This document shows positions 26,520 through 39,300 of a DNA stretch of 64,000 bases, piece after piece (the stretch's first letter is position 1; every line of letters begins with the position of its first letter). The position numbers and the translations under genes were made by a program. Source of the stretch: Sphagnum compactum (Eukaryota; Bryophyta; Sphagnopsida; Sphagnales); assembly GCA_965153455.1 (NCBI GenBank), contig OZ234493.1, forward strand, positions 8,422,213 through 8,486,212, written 5' to 3'. Below the pieces are notes generated by a model. The model saw only the letters and a program-made list of their open reading frames with translations. It was not told where the DNA came from and ran no database searches.

Positions 26520-28970
26520 ATTACTTCTTGGTTTACTTACACCAAACATTCAATGTCTTTAGGAATAACAAATGCATAACTATGATTGTACCATAGGGGC
26601 AACACCTCTTCGAGTGTGGCTTTCGTAGCTTTAAGGTCAAGATTCATCATTTGTTAAAAAAAAAAAAAAACTTTCACGTCTTTTTTATTGTTAGGTCACC
26701 CTTTTCAACTAACAAACATTTCATGGGCCTTCAACATTTTGCCACACACAATTGGCAAAAGATTTGCCACCTACATGGCCTCGAACCATTTTCCAATTCC
26801 ATCCTAGACCTTTTTTGTGTCATGACAAAAATGCACCCTCACCACTTTCAATTATGAAAGGCCTCCTACAAGCACCACCTTTGCTACAACACTCCATTTC
26901 ACAACCTTAAACCAATGCACTTCAAACCTACCCAAAAACCCAAACACAAAACAACCCCAAAAAAAACACACAACAAAGTCTACTATGAAAAAACACATTA
27001 CACAATTATTTGGAGATGATGCCATACATCTATGCCCCAATCAAAAAGGCACAAGAGGTGTAATGACTTGTCACACCCTATGTTCCAAAGCTCCATATCC
27101 TTCATAATGGATTTGTTTGTCACCATTTTCAACTTTGATTAATATTAAAATTTAAAAAATCAAGCTTTAGAAAGCCCCGAAATATATATCTATGTTGCAA
27201 TCTCCTCCATTGGGCCATTTATATAGGTTACAATAGTAGAACTTAGGGCAAAAGATATGGGATAAAATGAGGAACTATTGGGAACATGTTGAGGAACACA
27301 TTGAGAACCTTTGGGAAACATGTAGGGAACTCATTGAAAACTTGATGGGACAACATTGAAAACACATTGGGAACAACAAATTTCCAACACTCCACCCTTT
27401 CCCCAAAAGAAAAAAACCCTAGGCCTCCTTGGGTGGATGCTACCTCACTTCATTGGTTGCAAGAATATTTTTTGCCTACCTATGTTCTTTGCCATTTTTG
27501 GGTGTATATAGGAACCTCAATTAAAATCAGTACATAGATTTTTGGTTTTGCCAACAACTAAGGTATGTGAACCTTAAATGGATAGTTTGTTAAGTTTTCC
27601 CAATAATAAACAAAATTAAATATGGATTTTTTCCCTTCTGGTTAACAAATGGATCAAATGTTGAAATCAGTTAGAATTTTTTTGACCAAGGATGAATTAA
27701 TTTTCAAGTACATACATCAAAAGTGACATATAAGTGGGGCATATTTGGATAGTTGTCAAGGCTACTTGTGTGATGTTTTTTATTGTGTGCACACATTACA
27801 AGTTAAAAATGTGACAGTTATGCATGTTAATATGCATATCTAATAGGCCTAGATGGTGATACATACGTGACAAAATAATGACACATGTTGCGTTGGGAAT
27901 GGAGTTCATTACATTATAATAAGGTTTTTAAGCAAACATAATACCAACTTTAGACTTTCTTTGAATGGATACATGCCATGCCCAAAACTAACACCAAGTA
28001 ATATGAACTCAATACAAATGTCACATATTTTTGACTACTACTTAGCCTTATAAGGTGTGAAAAAGGTCGTTTTGACCCAAAAATGGTTGTTGGTTCCCAC
28101 GTTTTCTTCTTTATGTTTCCTACGAAGAAAAAAAATACAACAATTACAACTCTAATGTTCTAATCATTTGCAATGTTCTATCTACACCTACCTCATTCTA
28201 AAGCGATGGCCAAGAACACTTTGATGTAGCTCATAGTGGTTGCATGGAGTGTGAGTACTTTTGGTTTGCTTGCATGAATCTTAGTAGAATTTCAACAAAT
28301 TGTAGCACTTCACAAGATTGGTAAATAACACAACATGGGTCTCATTGGCTATATCCATTAATCGATTAGTTTCAAATCATTACATTCACTTCCTATTCGC
28401 TTTGCTTTCCTTTTTTCCATCACAATCTTCATGTTGTGGCCACATATAAGAAGCATTAAGCCATAAAATGGAACGGTGTAAGAATTTGGTGAAAGTCTAG
28501 CTCGGATCATTACATGGAATGTGTCCCTTTGCTTTGCAATGCTTTTTGTTAACCAAGCTTCATCAAACCTTCTTTTTGCTTCTCTATCTAAAAGTTGTTA
28601 ACGTTTTGCTTCTACTTTGTCTATTTTGTTTAAGATCCCCCCTTTTTTTTAGCAAGTTGTTTTTGCCTCCTATTGTCCCTTTCTCTAGTAGCTACTTTCT
28701 TCCTAGACACCTTCTCATGTTCTAAAGTTATTAAATAATGTTTTGATGTCATCATGATTGATTTTCTACAATCAATCAGTGGTTCCTCACCTAACTACTT
28801 CCAAGGTCTACTAATTTTTATTTTAGGAAGTAGAAAGAATTGAGAAATCGATGGCATGGGGTTGTTGCTATGTGCATGGGAATTGATTTTGGCTATAGTG
28901 AACACATTCAATGGTGTGTGAACTTGTTGAATTTGGTGGTCAAACCCTAAATTTGACCCAATTTTTGACA
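26520..28970. other. Intergenic AT-rich DNA with a family B copy
   Basis: A family B block lies at about 27200-27400 (CATTTATATAGGTTACAA, then repeated GGGAAC-like phrases). No protein family was recognised elsewhere. The frames of 60-70 codons here look random. Confidence 0.4.
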
Positions 28971-28974
28971 AGCT

Positions 28975-30330
28975 ATGATTTTAGTTGCATCCGCCATTTG
29001 ATTCGTCATCCTTTTCATCATTGCGTCCATCTGCACCACTACCTTCCAAGTCAACAAAATAGTGGCATGTCTTTTGCACATCATTAGACATAAATGTTCC
29101 CTATATTCGCAAGTTGTCAACCGCAACCGAACCTATGTTAGTTGGTTTTTGTACATCTTTGAAGTTCTTAAAAGGATGCATCTTACCTTGCATCGCATTT
29201 GAGTTTAATGGCCATATGCTAGTTGTTTCAAACCCCTTTCAAATGTTGCTTGGTGTGAGATTTTTTTTCAAAGCCAATGAAACCCATTGAGCCAAATCTT
29301 ATTTCTTTGCAACTCTCCTTTTATTTGCTAATGTTCAAACATCTCAATATTATCGGAACGTAGTTTTGAACGGCTTGAAACAAGATACATCCAATCATTG
29401 CACTACGTGAGATGTATGTGATGGCAAAATATTAGGTGTAGCCCCATTCTCTTTACAATTTGGACATTGTTGACTGTGACATGGGAGTTGTGGCAGCCAA
29501 AAATTAGTAACTGTCTATTTTCTAAAGACATGTTGCCCCCGCATGCTTGCACTATTGCAATGAAATGAGAAATCCATGCATGTGGTTGCATTACCATAAT
29601 AGAGCCACTCTCACATCGCTCAATGTAATTTTTTGGAATTGTTTACCTTTAAAAATGTAGAAACTAGGAATTGATTTTCCATGTGCATTGATGTAGGACA
29701 ACATTAACAACCACTTTTGTTCATATGGAGTAATGGAATGCACGAATTTGGATCCAACCTTGGTGAACACAAATGTGCCACCATTATGACCAACATGTGC
29801 ACTGGATTCATCACAATTCCATATCTTGCTTGTAGTGTAGTTGTGTAGATCATAAGCTTGCTACAAGTTGTCATAGAATATCACAACATTGCTAGGGTAT
29901 AGTCCTTTTGCACGCCCAACTTCAAGGCCTTAAGCTACACACAATGACAGGTCTGGGTTATGTTTCCTAAACCACTGCAACCAACCCCAACTTAAGATTT
30001 TGTTTTTGAAGGGAGTCAACCTTTCTTGTGTCACTTTTGTTACCTTCAGCCACAACTATGTCAAAGTGTTGGGATGCCGTATCCTTTGCATTTGTTTGAT
30101 GTAGTTTACAAGTGTAGCTTCTTATACACTTTCAAACACCCCTAACTTTCCTCTACATCTATGTCTAGTTAGTGTCACACCATTTAAGTGATTTCTTAAA
30201 GAGGTGATAGGGACACCCCATATCATGTTGGAGACACAATCTTTGATCCACTTTCAATAGCCAACATTTCATTCTGTACGTCAACGTCAGACCAATTGCC
30301 ATTTTTTTCAATATTTGTTTTCATGCACGT
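28975..30330 (-). mobile_element. Tigger/pogo-like DDE transposon relic, copy 2
   Basis: Reading the minus strand from about 30330, pieces fit the same transposase family as 18795-20043: SLRNHLNGVT, WNCDESSAHVG (first catalytic Asp region), LLMLSYINAHGKSIPSFYIF, FGCHNSHVTVN near 29500 and SIWPLNSNAM near 29210. Stops and frameshifts are frequent. Copy 2 keeps the DES region and the middle; copy 1 keeps the N and C termini better. Confidence 0.75.
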
Positions 30331-31499
30331 TGTCTGGTTGAATTCCATTGTGATGCATGCTCATTTGATGCTTGTGAATTCATGTGAAACTCTACACTTG
30401 AATCTTGGTGTGTAGCTTGCTAGTTCACAATGTACACATATTGGTGGGGTTCGTGGTTGTCAAAGCCCGTGTAACTTAGATTGGTTGGCTACGTCCAATC
30501 ATGTTGGAAGGTCACAACAGGTAGGCTTTCCTCACCTTGGGCCTGTTGTTCATAATTTGCATCATCTTGGCCATCTTCTTCATTGTCAGTTTGTTGAAAA
30601 TGCAAGCTTGTCTTCGGTTTCCTGATTTTTAGTCTCAGGTTGAAGCTTGAAATTTGGAATGTTGTCAAATCTGTAACAAGCAGAAAACTCAATGTGCAAA
30701 AAACTAAATCGTTTCTCACAAGTTGCGAAGTTTGCAGCCTCAGATACAACTTGATGAGTTTGTTTTTAGTTATGTGAAAGATAACTACTAATTTTGAAAT
30801 AGACAAACATTTTTTCTTTCTCTATTTCAAACAATTCCTTAACTAAATTAATTATCTTTTGAAAGTGTGCTGATCAAGGTTCAAAATTGACGACCATTTG
30901 CTCTTAATAAAGCATGCATTATTTTTTTAATAAACATTCGCCACCTTTGTAGTAAAGTTCAAAAATGTGTGTTGAATGGCTTGGTTTTGTGTTCATTCAT
31001 GATTGAATGTATGTTTTGAATGAGTTAATTGTGCCTTGAAAATAGCCTAATTAGTTGAGCAAATAATCTCATAATATTTTGAAATTAATTAGAAAGCAAC
31101 CTTTGTAATAACACATTAAATTTAAAAAAAAGTTGAGTCTTTGCGACCAAACCATTGGCACTCTTTCACCACAAGAATAGCTGCTGATCCTTTTAGTTAC
31201 ACTGAATTTGGTATTTGGGCCCACCTTCAGTCCTAAATATGTTAAGAACATGGGTAATTATGGTATGTTAATTAAGCAAACTGTTTTAAGCCAAACATCT
31301 CATGCTTTTAACAGGCAAAAATAGGTGTGCAATTTAAGGTTCATATTCCTTACTTTTAACTGGACATACATGAACCCAGTCTCATATAGTAGAACAGGGA
31401 ACTTATATTACCAAATCAGATTCTTAGAATAAGAGCCTTGAATTGTTTTTAGGAGTTAAGTTCAATTAATGACCTTAAACATTGTAATAGTATCCTAGG

Positions 31500-31625
31500 G
31501 CTGTCCATAGGTGCAAAGAAAAAAATAGAATTATGATAGAATTGTGAATAGAATTATTATAGAATTCTGATAAAAAAAATAGAATTATGATAGAATTGTT
31601 TATGATATAATTTGAAAAAATATGA
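31500..31625. repeat. AT-rich tandem duplication
   Basis: The phrase AAAAATAGAATTATGATAGAATTGT occurs at about 31521 and 31576, with related ATAGAATTATTATAGAATT between. It is low-complexity intergenic DNA. Confidence 0.7.
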
Positions 31626-31970
31626 ATAAAAGATCATGTAATAGGTGTATAACTGATAATACAACCTATATTGTTTTCAACCAAGCATTTGAGAATCAAA
31701 CCCTTATGCATATAATTGCTGGTTATTATTTATTATAAAAAAAACCAACCAAATTGATAATTAGATGTATTACTTTGACAATGAAATTGAGAACCAATGG
31801 GTTTTAATTTAAAAAAAAATTGGATGACCTTGCCTTGATGCAGGCTAATATTAATTGTGTAAAGGGTATTAGCCTTAGGATGAGGGCAATATTGGGATAA
31901 GAGCCTACACCTAAAGGCAATAGCTTAGTGTGGACCTGATTTTGGTCATGGCCTTTGTCCAAGAGCCTTT

Positions 31971-32165
31971 AGGGTAAAAATTCCCACCTAGAATTCCTTT
32001 AAATTACCAATGGCATATTAGGGTAAAAATTCCCACCTAGAATTTCTTCAAAATTACCAATGGCATATTAGGGTAAAAATTCCCACCTAGAATTTTCTTC
32101 AAAATTACCAATGGCATATTAAGGTAAAAATTCCCACCTAGCATTTTTTTCAAAATACACAAGGC
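31971..32165. repeat. Tandem array of four units of about 50 bp
   Basis: Units begin at 31971, 32020, 32070 and 32121 with AGGGTAAAAATTCCCACCTA (the last with AAGG) and end ATTACCAATGGCATATT. Growth from 49 to 51 bp comes from a T-run in the middle. The last unit is the most diverged. Confidence 0.9.
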
Positions 32166-32539
32166 AAGACTTTTTAGTGTAGGTTTAGTTTGACCTCTCA
32201 TTAAAAGTCACCTCAAACCGACGTTTTCTAGGAGAAGCTATTTTCTAAATGGGTCTCCGTCCGTGTGCCTTACATTCTAATGACAAATTCCTTAAGTTTG
32301 GACTATTGTTCTTAGACATCCAAATGGGTTTCATTTTCCCCCTTTGCTTGATAATACTAAGTCTTGGGCTTATTTCAGTCACATGCTCCTTAAGTATGTT
32401 GCACCCTTGGTTCGCAAAAACAAAAAAACAAGGCATCACAAACACGCTGGCCCTGCCAATAGATAAGATGTTGTATGTACATCTATCTACTGTACAACTA
32501 GGGTTGTGACAAGCTTACAACCTTGGCATTCGACCGAAT

Positions 32540-33470
32540 GGGTTTTATTACAAGTTTTCAAAATGTTTTGTAAATTCCCAATGTGTTCTTTAAGACATAC
32601 CCAATAACACCTCATTTTTTATCCCATATTGTTTGGCCATGGTTCAACTTCCATATATATATATATAACTTGTAAAGAGTGGGGCAATGAGAATAATGAC
32701 AAAACATGCTTCTATCTTAGGCCTCTATGTTGGGAAGTTCCCCCATGTTCAAAAAAGATTTGTGATTGAGAAGGATAAAAAAGAAAACTGAAGGTGCCTT
32801 GCTTTTTTCCTTTTATAAGTTTTGGGGGAGAGGGGGGGAGAGAAGGATTTTTTTTCATTTTTCCCTGGTTCCCAATATGTTCCCTTTAAGTTTTCAATGG
32901 GTTCCCATCAAGTTCCCAATATATTCCCCAAGTTCTCAATGTGTAATCCAACATGTTCTCCATAGCACCTCACGTTTATCCCATATGCTTTGGCAAATGT
33001 TGCTCTCCTTTCACCTATAGAGGTGGGCCAATGGGGAGGAACTCTATACCTCAAAAGAGAACCTTCAATTTTGGGGAGCCTACATAGTATTAATTTTTTT
33101 GAGTGATGGGCCAATCAAATTGGCTCGCTGCAAAAAAAAAAAAGAAGGGTAAAATTTGAACTTGGGAGGCACCTCAGGTGGACAAATGGTATTTTCAAAC
33201 AACTTTACTTTTACGAGGATAATTTTTCATGCAGCCAATGAGAAGGCTCCACATGTAATTAAGCAGGCCCAATTTTTTTTTTCCTATTGGGTTTGGTGAG
33301 GGATTGGGGGATCTTTTTTGATTTTTTTTCTCCTGAACGTGTTCCCATCAAGTTCTCCAAGTTTTGGCAACGTTCCCACCACTGTGTTCCCCCAAAATGC
33401 TCCCAATAGCGCCCACCACATTTTTTCATCCCAATATATGCTTTTGGTGAAAGTTGAATTTTGAGTAATT
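32540..33470. repeat. Family B repeat block, opposite orientation
   Basis: At about 32870-33050 and 33330-33440 the reverse complement of the GGGAAC family is seen (TTCCCATCAAGTTCCCAATA, then CCTCACGTTTATCCCATATGCTTTGGC and CACCTATAGAGGTGGGCCAAT). A (TA)n tract lies near 32652-32667. No gene is seen. Confidence 0.6.
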
Positions 33471-33569
33471 TTCGTCACTGGAAATTAATTTTAAAATTTA
33501 AATATATATTTTCTCACACAAATTGAGCACTATTGTCAAGGGGCCTGTTCACACTTGCGCCAGCAGCAC

Positions 33570-33715
33570 AAAACTAAGAACTCACGACTGGAGGTGAGTG
33601 GTGGTTAAAGGATCTGGTTCTAGAAGGAGACCGGATGCAAGTCCGGGTTCTGGCGAGACCAGTACCCCAGGTGGAGTTCCTATTTAGGGTCTGGTGACCC
33701 AGCCCTTTTATATAT
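33570..33715 (+). repeat. SINE-like fragment, uncertain
   Basis: A GC-richer block with GGAGGTGAGTGGTGG and GGATGCAAGTCCGGGTT resembles loosely spaced pol III A and B boxes and ends GGTGACCCAGCCCTTTTATA before the family A start. The boxes are imperfect, so the tRNA-derived reading is weak. It may instead be the outer part of the following repeat. Confidence 0.3.
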
Positions 33716-34690
33716 ATACTAGTTTGAACCCCGTGCCTAATGCACAGGTGTGTTATTTCAACAATGTTTGGTTCATGTTTTAGTTTTTTTTTAAAAAAAT
33801 TATCTTTTATCTTTTTTATTTTTATGTGTTTTTTGTTTTTATTATTATTTTGTATAATAAAAATAAAGTGTTCTTTTTTCACTTTTGTATTTTTGTTTAT
33901 TTGGATGCAAGTTTGAAGTTTGGAGAAAGAAGACACACCTCATTCTTTTTCAAGTAGGGTTTTTCTTCATTATTATAAGTTTTATTTTTTCTTCTTTTCT
34001 ACTCTTTATTTGGTTTCTTCTTTTTTGTAGTTTTTTTTCTTTTAAAATGATTTTACTGTATTTCCCTTTCCTTGTTTCATTTGTTTCCATTCCTTTTTTA
34101 TAGTTTTTGTGTTTTTACTTTTTTTTGTTTATGTTTGTTTCATGTTTTAATTTTTTCTATTCTTATTTTGTCTATCTTCATTTTTTTTCTATCTTTATGC
34201 GTTTATTTATTTATTTAGTTTCTAGTTTCTTTTCCAAAAAAATTCTAGTTTTTCTAATATGTTTTATAATAAAAATAATTAAAAAAACTTTTTTATTTTT
34301 GTTTGATTAGATGCAGGTTTGAAGTTTGGAAAAAGAAGACAAACCTCATTTTTTTTTCAAGTATGGTTTTTTTTCCTCTTTTTTTTGCTCTCTGTTTTGT
34401 TTCTTATTTTATGTCTTCTATTTTTTAATTTTCTTTTAAGATTATTTTACTGTGTTTCCCTTTTTTGTTTCTAAACGGACGTAAATTGTAAACAGTTTCA
34501 TGTTTAAGTGTTTACAAAAAGTTTCTAATTGTTAAAGTGTTTTTCTGTTTTTATTTTTTTTCTAGTTTTTTCCCTTTTTAAAATATATATTTGTTCTGTT
34601 TGGATGGATGACGGGATGGATGACGGACGGACGGATGGATGGAAAGCTTCATTTCATCCCGACGTTCTTTACTATATGTAATAAAAATTA
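33716..34690 (+). repeat. Dispersed repeat family A, full copy 2
   Basis: The repeat starts ACTAGTTTGAACCCCGTGCC, contains an imperfect stem-loop around GTGCCTAATGCAC, and ends with GGATGACGG-type repeats, TTCATTTCATCCCGACG and an (ATT)n tail. It has two internal modules: the phrase GATGCAAGTTTGAAGTTTGG at about 33904 recurs as GATGCAGGTTTGAAGTTTGG at about 34311, each followed by AAAGAAGACA. The T-rich frames are not genes. The (ATT)n tail would fit a retroposed element; the class is unknown. Confidence 0.85.
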
Positions 34691-34699
34691 TTATTATTA

Positions 34700-35000
34700 T
34701 TGGCGAAATTTCGCCAAAAAGCGAAATTAATTTTTTTTTTAAGAACTCGAAATTGAAGTGATTTTGGAGGTTTTCAATCGCCAGAATTGAGGGGGAGAAA
34801 AAAAATACTAAAAACTACCAAAATTTCTCTATTTGGTTTTCAAAGTGAAGCCAAAAATATCGAAGGATGGGATTAAAGTTTTGTATTTCATATATGGTTT
34901 GGCTAAATCTTCGTAGGAGTGATCACCACTTTTTTTTAACATCTTTCCTATGCATGATCGCCACTTTGGCTAAAACCAAAAATTCCTTACAAAAAAAAGA
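34700..35000 (+). repeat. Dispersed repeat family C, copy 1
   Basis: It shares with 56360-56480 and the reverse complement of 62060-62340 the phrases (G)ACTAAATCTT, TGATCACCACTTTT and CATGATCGCCACTTTGGCT. It follows family A directly and lies just upstream of the histone deacetylase leader. The copies are diverged. Confidence 0.6.
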
Positions 35001-35039
35001 AAAAAAAGCGCTGGGACTCCGACTCTGGGCCCAGTTGTT

Positions 35040-36180
35040 TTGGCTGAGACTGGTTCAGGTCAGGTCAGGCCCAGTTTTTATTATATCCAGTGGACACTTG
35101 CGGTCGAGTTACGGTTAACCGGACCTGGGCAACATTGGTGAGTGTACGTTGTATATCTTCTTCCTGTTACTAGATGCTGCTGCTTCTGCTGCTCCATAGC
35201 TCGCTCCCTTCCCTTCAGCGGCATCGCGATCTCAGAGAGAGAGAAAGAGAGAAAGAGATCCGCTTCAAGACTTCGTGCAATCAGGCGGACTTCTTCGATC
35301 TTCCAATTGCCAGGGAGGGAGGGAGGGAGGGGACGCAGGCAGGCAGGCAGTCAGGGAAACGACATCATCAGCTCGAGTGTGAAGGTTCGGGATCATTGCA
35401 TTAGTGCATTACCCCGCATCAATTTCAGACAACATTTGCTGCAACGCTCTGTTGTTGTTGTTGATGTTGTTCCTGCAATTGTAAATAAGGAAGCTCTTTT
35501 TTTTGGCATTATATTAGCATGCATCAAGGGATTATTGTTATTACCTTGCATTGATTTCAGACACTTCCGTTTTAATAATCTCGACATATCTTGTTTCAAC
35601 GCTCTTGTTGTTGTTCTTCCTCCTGCAATTTTGAATCTGGAAGCTCTTCTTTCTTGGCATTCTATTAGCAGGCATCAAAGCTCCTATCAATGCTTTACCG
35701 TGTGAAGCTTCTTCTTCTTCTTCGGGTTTAGTTTTGTCCGCCGCATAGGTACCCGTCAGACACGCGAGAGTACTTACTTTCAGACACTCCCAGTTCTTCA
35801 CAAACTTCATCAGATCATGGCTCACAACGCTAAGACTTGCTGCAAACACATCTTCTTGAGTCCATCTCTCAGGCAGCATACATAGATATATGTTTTTTTT
35901 TGGCCTTGTTCGCCACTTTTCTTTAGGCTGCAAAGAGCGATATACATATATATATTTTTGTCTTGTTCGCTGTCTTTTCTTTAGTCTGCAAAGAAAGCGC
36001 CATATCCAAAGGAGGAATTCCTATTTTGCGGCCGTCAATATGTGCATCTAGCAGGAAGCTGCTCATAGTTTTATGTCTGATTTTATTAACGTCTTCGTCG
36101 TCTTTTGTTGTGGCATTTTGGTGCGCACTAACAAAAGCGCGATTGTTCAGGAAAAACATTGTTCCAGAGCAGCAGTGGAG
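35040..36180 (+). promoter_or_regulatory. Promoter and 5' leader region of the histone deacetylase gene
   Basis: A GA-rich tract at 35231-35258 resembles the GA tracts near the Mei2-like and TIM23 starts. Downstream are two tandem duplications: one of about 132 bp (about 35409-35528 and 35541-35679, sharing ATTTCAGACA, CAACGCTCTTG, TTCCTGCAATT and GGAAGCTCTT), and one of about 58 bp (35882-35939 and 35941-35999, sharing CTTGTTCGC...TCTTTAG-CTGCAAAGA). A long frame at 35142-35705 runs through the first duplication and has no recognised domain. Transcription start and leader introns are unknown. Confidence 0.45.
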
Positions 36181-36333
36181 ATGGCAAATGATGGAGTAGT
36201 AGGGCTCGTGTATGATGCTCGAATGTGCGCGCACCAGAACGAGAGCAACAGCGAGCATCCGGAGCAGCCAGAACGAATCAGCTCCATCTACCAGTGCTTG
36301 AAATCTGCGGGCATTGTCGCCAGGTTTCTTCTA

Positions 36334-36364
<31 letters not shown>

Positions 36365-39300
36365 ATTCCATAACACAAAACAGCATACATTATTACTGAC
36401 TTGATATGATTATACTTATTGCAGCCCAGAGTTCTACAAAAGACTTGGCAAAGTTGTGCAAGCTTTTGTACAGTAAAAGGGTTGTTGAGTTTTTTTTGGA
36501 ACCTATGTAGCTGCTTCTGGGGCAGGCTCTGAGGAGCTGCTCAATATCTTTGCCATTTCTACAAATTTCTAACTCTGTGAGTTCTTTTACAGTATAGTAG
36601 CTGTCTATTGTTTTCGAACTCTTTCTCTGTGTGCTTCTCAGACAGCTATCACTTTGGGTTGTGATCATGGTGTGGAAGTCTACTGTGAAGTACTGCTAGG
36701 GCAGACCACCTGATGTGAAAAATGTGTCGATTTTATTGAGGATTCTCACCTGTGGGTATTGCATGTTTACGAGTTTCTGGGAAAAAAAATTAGTGGTCAA
36801 TGTGGTCCAAAGATTTCATATTGGAATTTAGCAGTCTCCAGCGTGCAGTGATTTTTGGAAGATTTAGAAAAATCCTGTTCATATCATTGAGACTTCTTTG
36901 TGACAATTTTACTCAGATTGAGCTTGCATACTGCTTTTCTCAGCATTTTGGCGCAAATGTCCTCTTGCTCGCCCTTAAACATATTTTCAAATTTGACAAT
37001 GTGTTGTTGCTGCACTTGATTGGCTGTGGGTGTGGGTGCAACACTCTTTGCTCTCATCTTGTTTGATCTTTTTTTGGGCAGATGTGTGAAGGTGGAAGCA
37101 AGGGAAGCAACAGATGAGGAACTGAGGAGTGTGCACACTGAGAGTCATGTTGAATTGATGAAAGCAGTGAGCAGCAGGACCTATGGTAGGCATGGGCGCA
37201 AAGGAATAGCAAAACGCTATAATTCAATCTACTTCAACGAGGGTTCCTCTGAGTCGGCCCTCTTGGCTGCTGGGTCAGTCATTGAGGTTGTGATCTAACC
37301 TTGTTTTCAGTTCTGGATTGTATCAATTTTCAAACCTACCAAGACTATGTTGTATTGAATTTTGGGGATGTGAATTGTGAATAGAGCTTTGCTAATGTGC
37401 CAAGCACCTTATAGACCTGTGAATCATTTGCAGGTTTCTGATCAGGTAGCACAAGGGAAGCTGAAAGCAGGAGCTGCAATTGTCCGACCGCCTGGGCATC
37501 ATGCAGAGGCTGATGCAGCTATGGGCTTCTGTCTCTTTAACAATGTTGCGATTGCTGCACATCTCCTTGTTCATAAGAAGGTACTACTTGGTTCCAAGGG
37601 GACAAAGAACAACTTAAGTAGGAACAAGGAGGCACTTGTGAAGATGTGCTAAAATATCCTTCTTGTTCCATCTTAAGTGCTTGTGTTAATCTTACCATGT
37701 AGTTTTTTGTTTGTGAATTGTGTTCAGAAACAATTAGGAGTGCAGAAGTTGCTGATAGTAGACTGGGATGTACATCACGGCAATGGCACCCAACACATGT
37801 TCTGGAGTGATCCCCAGGTCTTATATTTCTCTGTTCATAGGTATGCCTTTATAAATAACTTGCACACTTGTGCACATGGTAAATGAGGTCGAGGATGGAC
37901 AAACAAGCATCAGTTTATCTTAGAGTGAAACTCTGGTCAGGCGCAAGTATTACTGTTTATGTGCTAATATTTTCACCTGCAATTTATCCCTAATCTGGTG
38001 TGGCTTTTGAGAATGTGCTCTAGGTTCGACGATGGTTCCTTTTACCCAGCAGGAGATGAGGGCAATTATGACCATGTTGGAGTAGGCAAAGGAGCAGGTT
38101 ACAATATCAACGTTCCATGGCCACATAGCCAGTTTGGAGATGCTGATTACTTGGCAGTGTGGGAGCATGTGCTCATGCCTGTTGCCCGCAAATACAACCC
38201 TGACATGGTCTTGATCTCTGCGGGTTTTGATTCTGGTCAGTGTAGGAGTCTTCATACATGGAGTGAACTCACTTCTTGGTCAATCTCCACCACAGAAAGG
38301 ACATTTCTGTTTAAATTACTCATTAAGTTCTTGAGAAATTACCATGACAACATTGCCAAAGTACTTAGTTGCTGGCAGAGGTGGTGCAAACTGTTGGCAA
38401 TATATGAGTTGTAATTTCAGGTGTGTGTTGCAGCGGAAGGGGATCCACTGGGTGAATGTCGAGTGACACCAACAGCATATTTTAAGATGACAAAACAGGT
38501 GATCATCTCTCCCTTGTTGGCAGGTTTGTAGGAGCTGGGCAAGGAGAGTAAAATAGATTAAGTGTGTTGCTGACTCTTGTGTGGTCTCCTAACTAGTAAT
38601 TTTGTGATCCAGTTGATGGAGATAGCAGAAGGTCGGGTTGTGATTGCGTTGGAGGGAGGTTACAATCTAACATCAATCTCCAACTCCTATCTAGCATGCA
38701 TGCATGCGCTGTTGGGTGATGTGTTTTTGGAGAACCCCACTCACTTGAACAATCTTTTGGCACCAACCTTGCCTCTGATTGAAAAAGTATGATTGCTGGT
38801 CCATACTTAAACTCACCATTTGTAGAGCTTGTTCTTCAGTTTGGAGGAAAAAGTGATGCATTGTGGATACCGAATCAAGGCTTGAGCATTGGTTGTCTAA
38901 ACTATTGAGTACCAGATAAGTCCAGAGAATGACATTCTTGAAACTTTCTGAATATCTGAGTGTCATCTGAGATCAGAATTGTTTGGGACCCTTGATGGCA
39001 TGGCCCAATCTTTCCACATCATCAAATTATCATGGTTGCACTGTAGCTGATCAACCCGTGCTGAAGGTCTTCAACACTTATGATCATATGCACTTTGCAT
39101 TTTGAATCCCATTGTACAATTTTCTGAACATTAGGACATTAGCAGCTCACTCCCTGAAAACTAGTGTATGATGACCAAGGTAAAAAACATGATTGATCCA
39201 TTTGCAGGTACAGAATGAACTTCAGAAATACTGGCCTGTTCTCAGCATAAATCAAAAGGTATCTTGTCCAAGACCTATTGCAGGACAAGTTCTTTCTTGT

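Noticed and set aside
31971-32165. Regular 50-bp repeats considered as CRISPR-like
   Set aside because: Units are directly adjacent without unique spacers, and the DNA is eukaryotic.
35142-35705. 187-codon plus-strand frame in the deacetylase leader
   Set aside because: Runs through a nucleotide tandem duplication, has no recognisable domain and does not match deacetylase N-termini.
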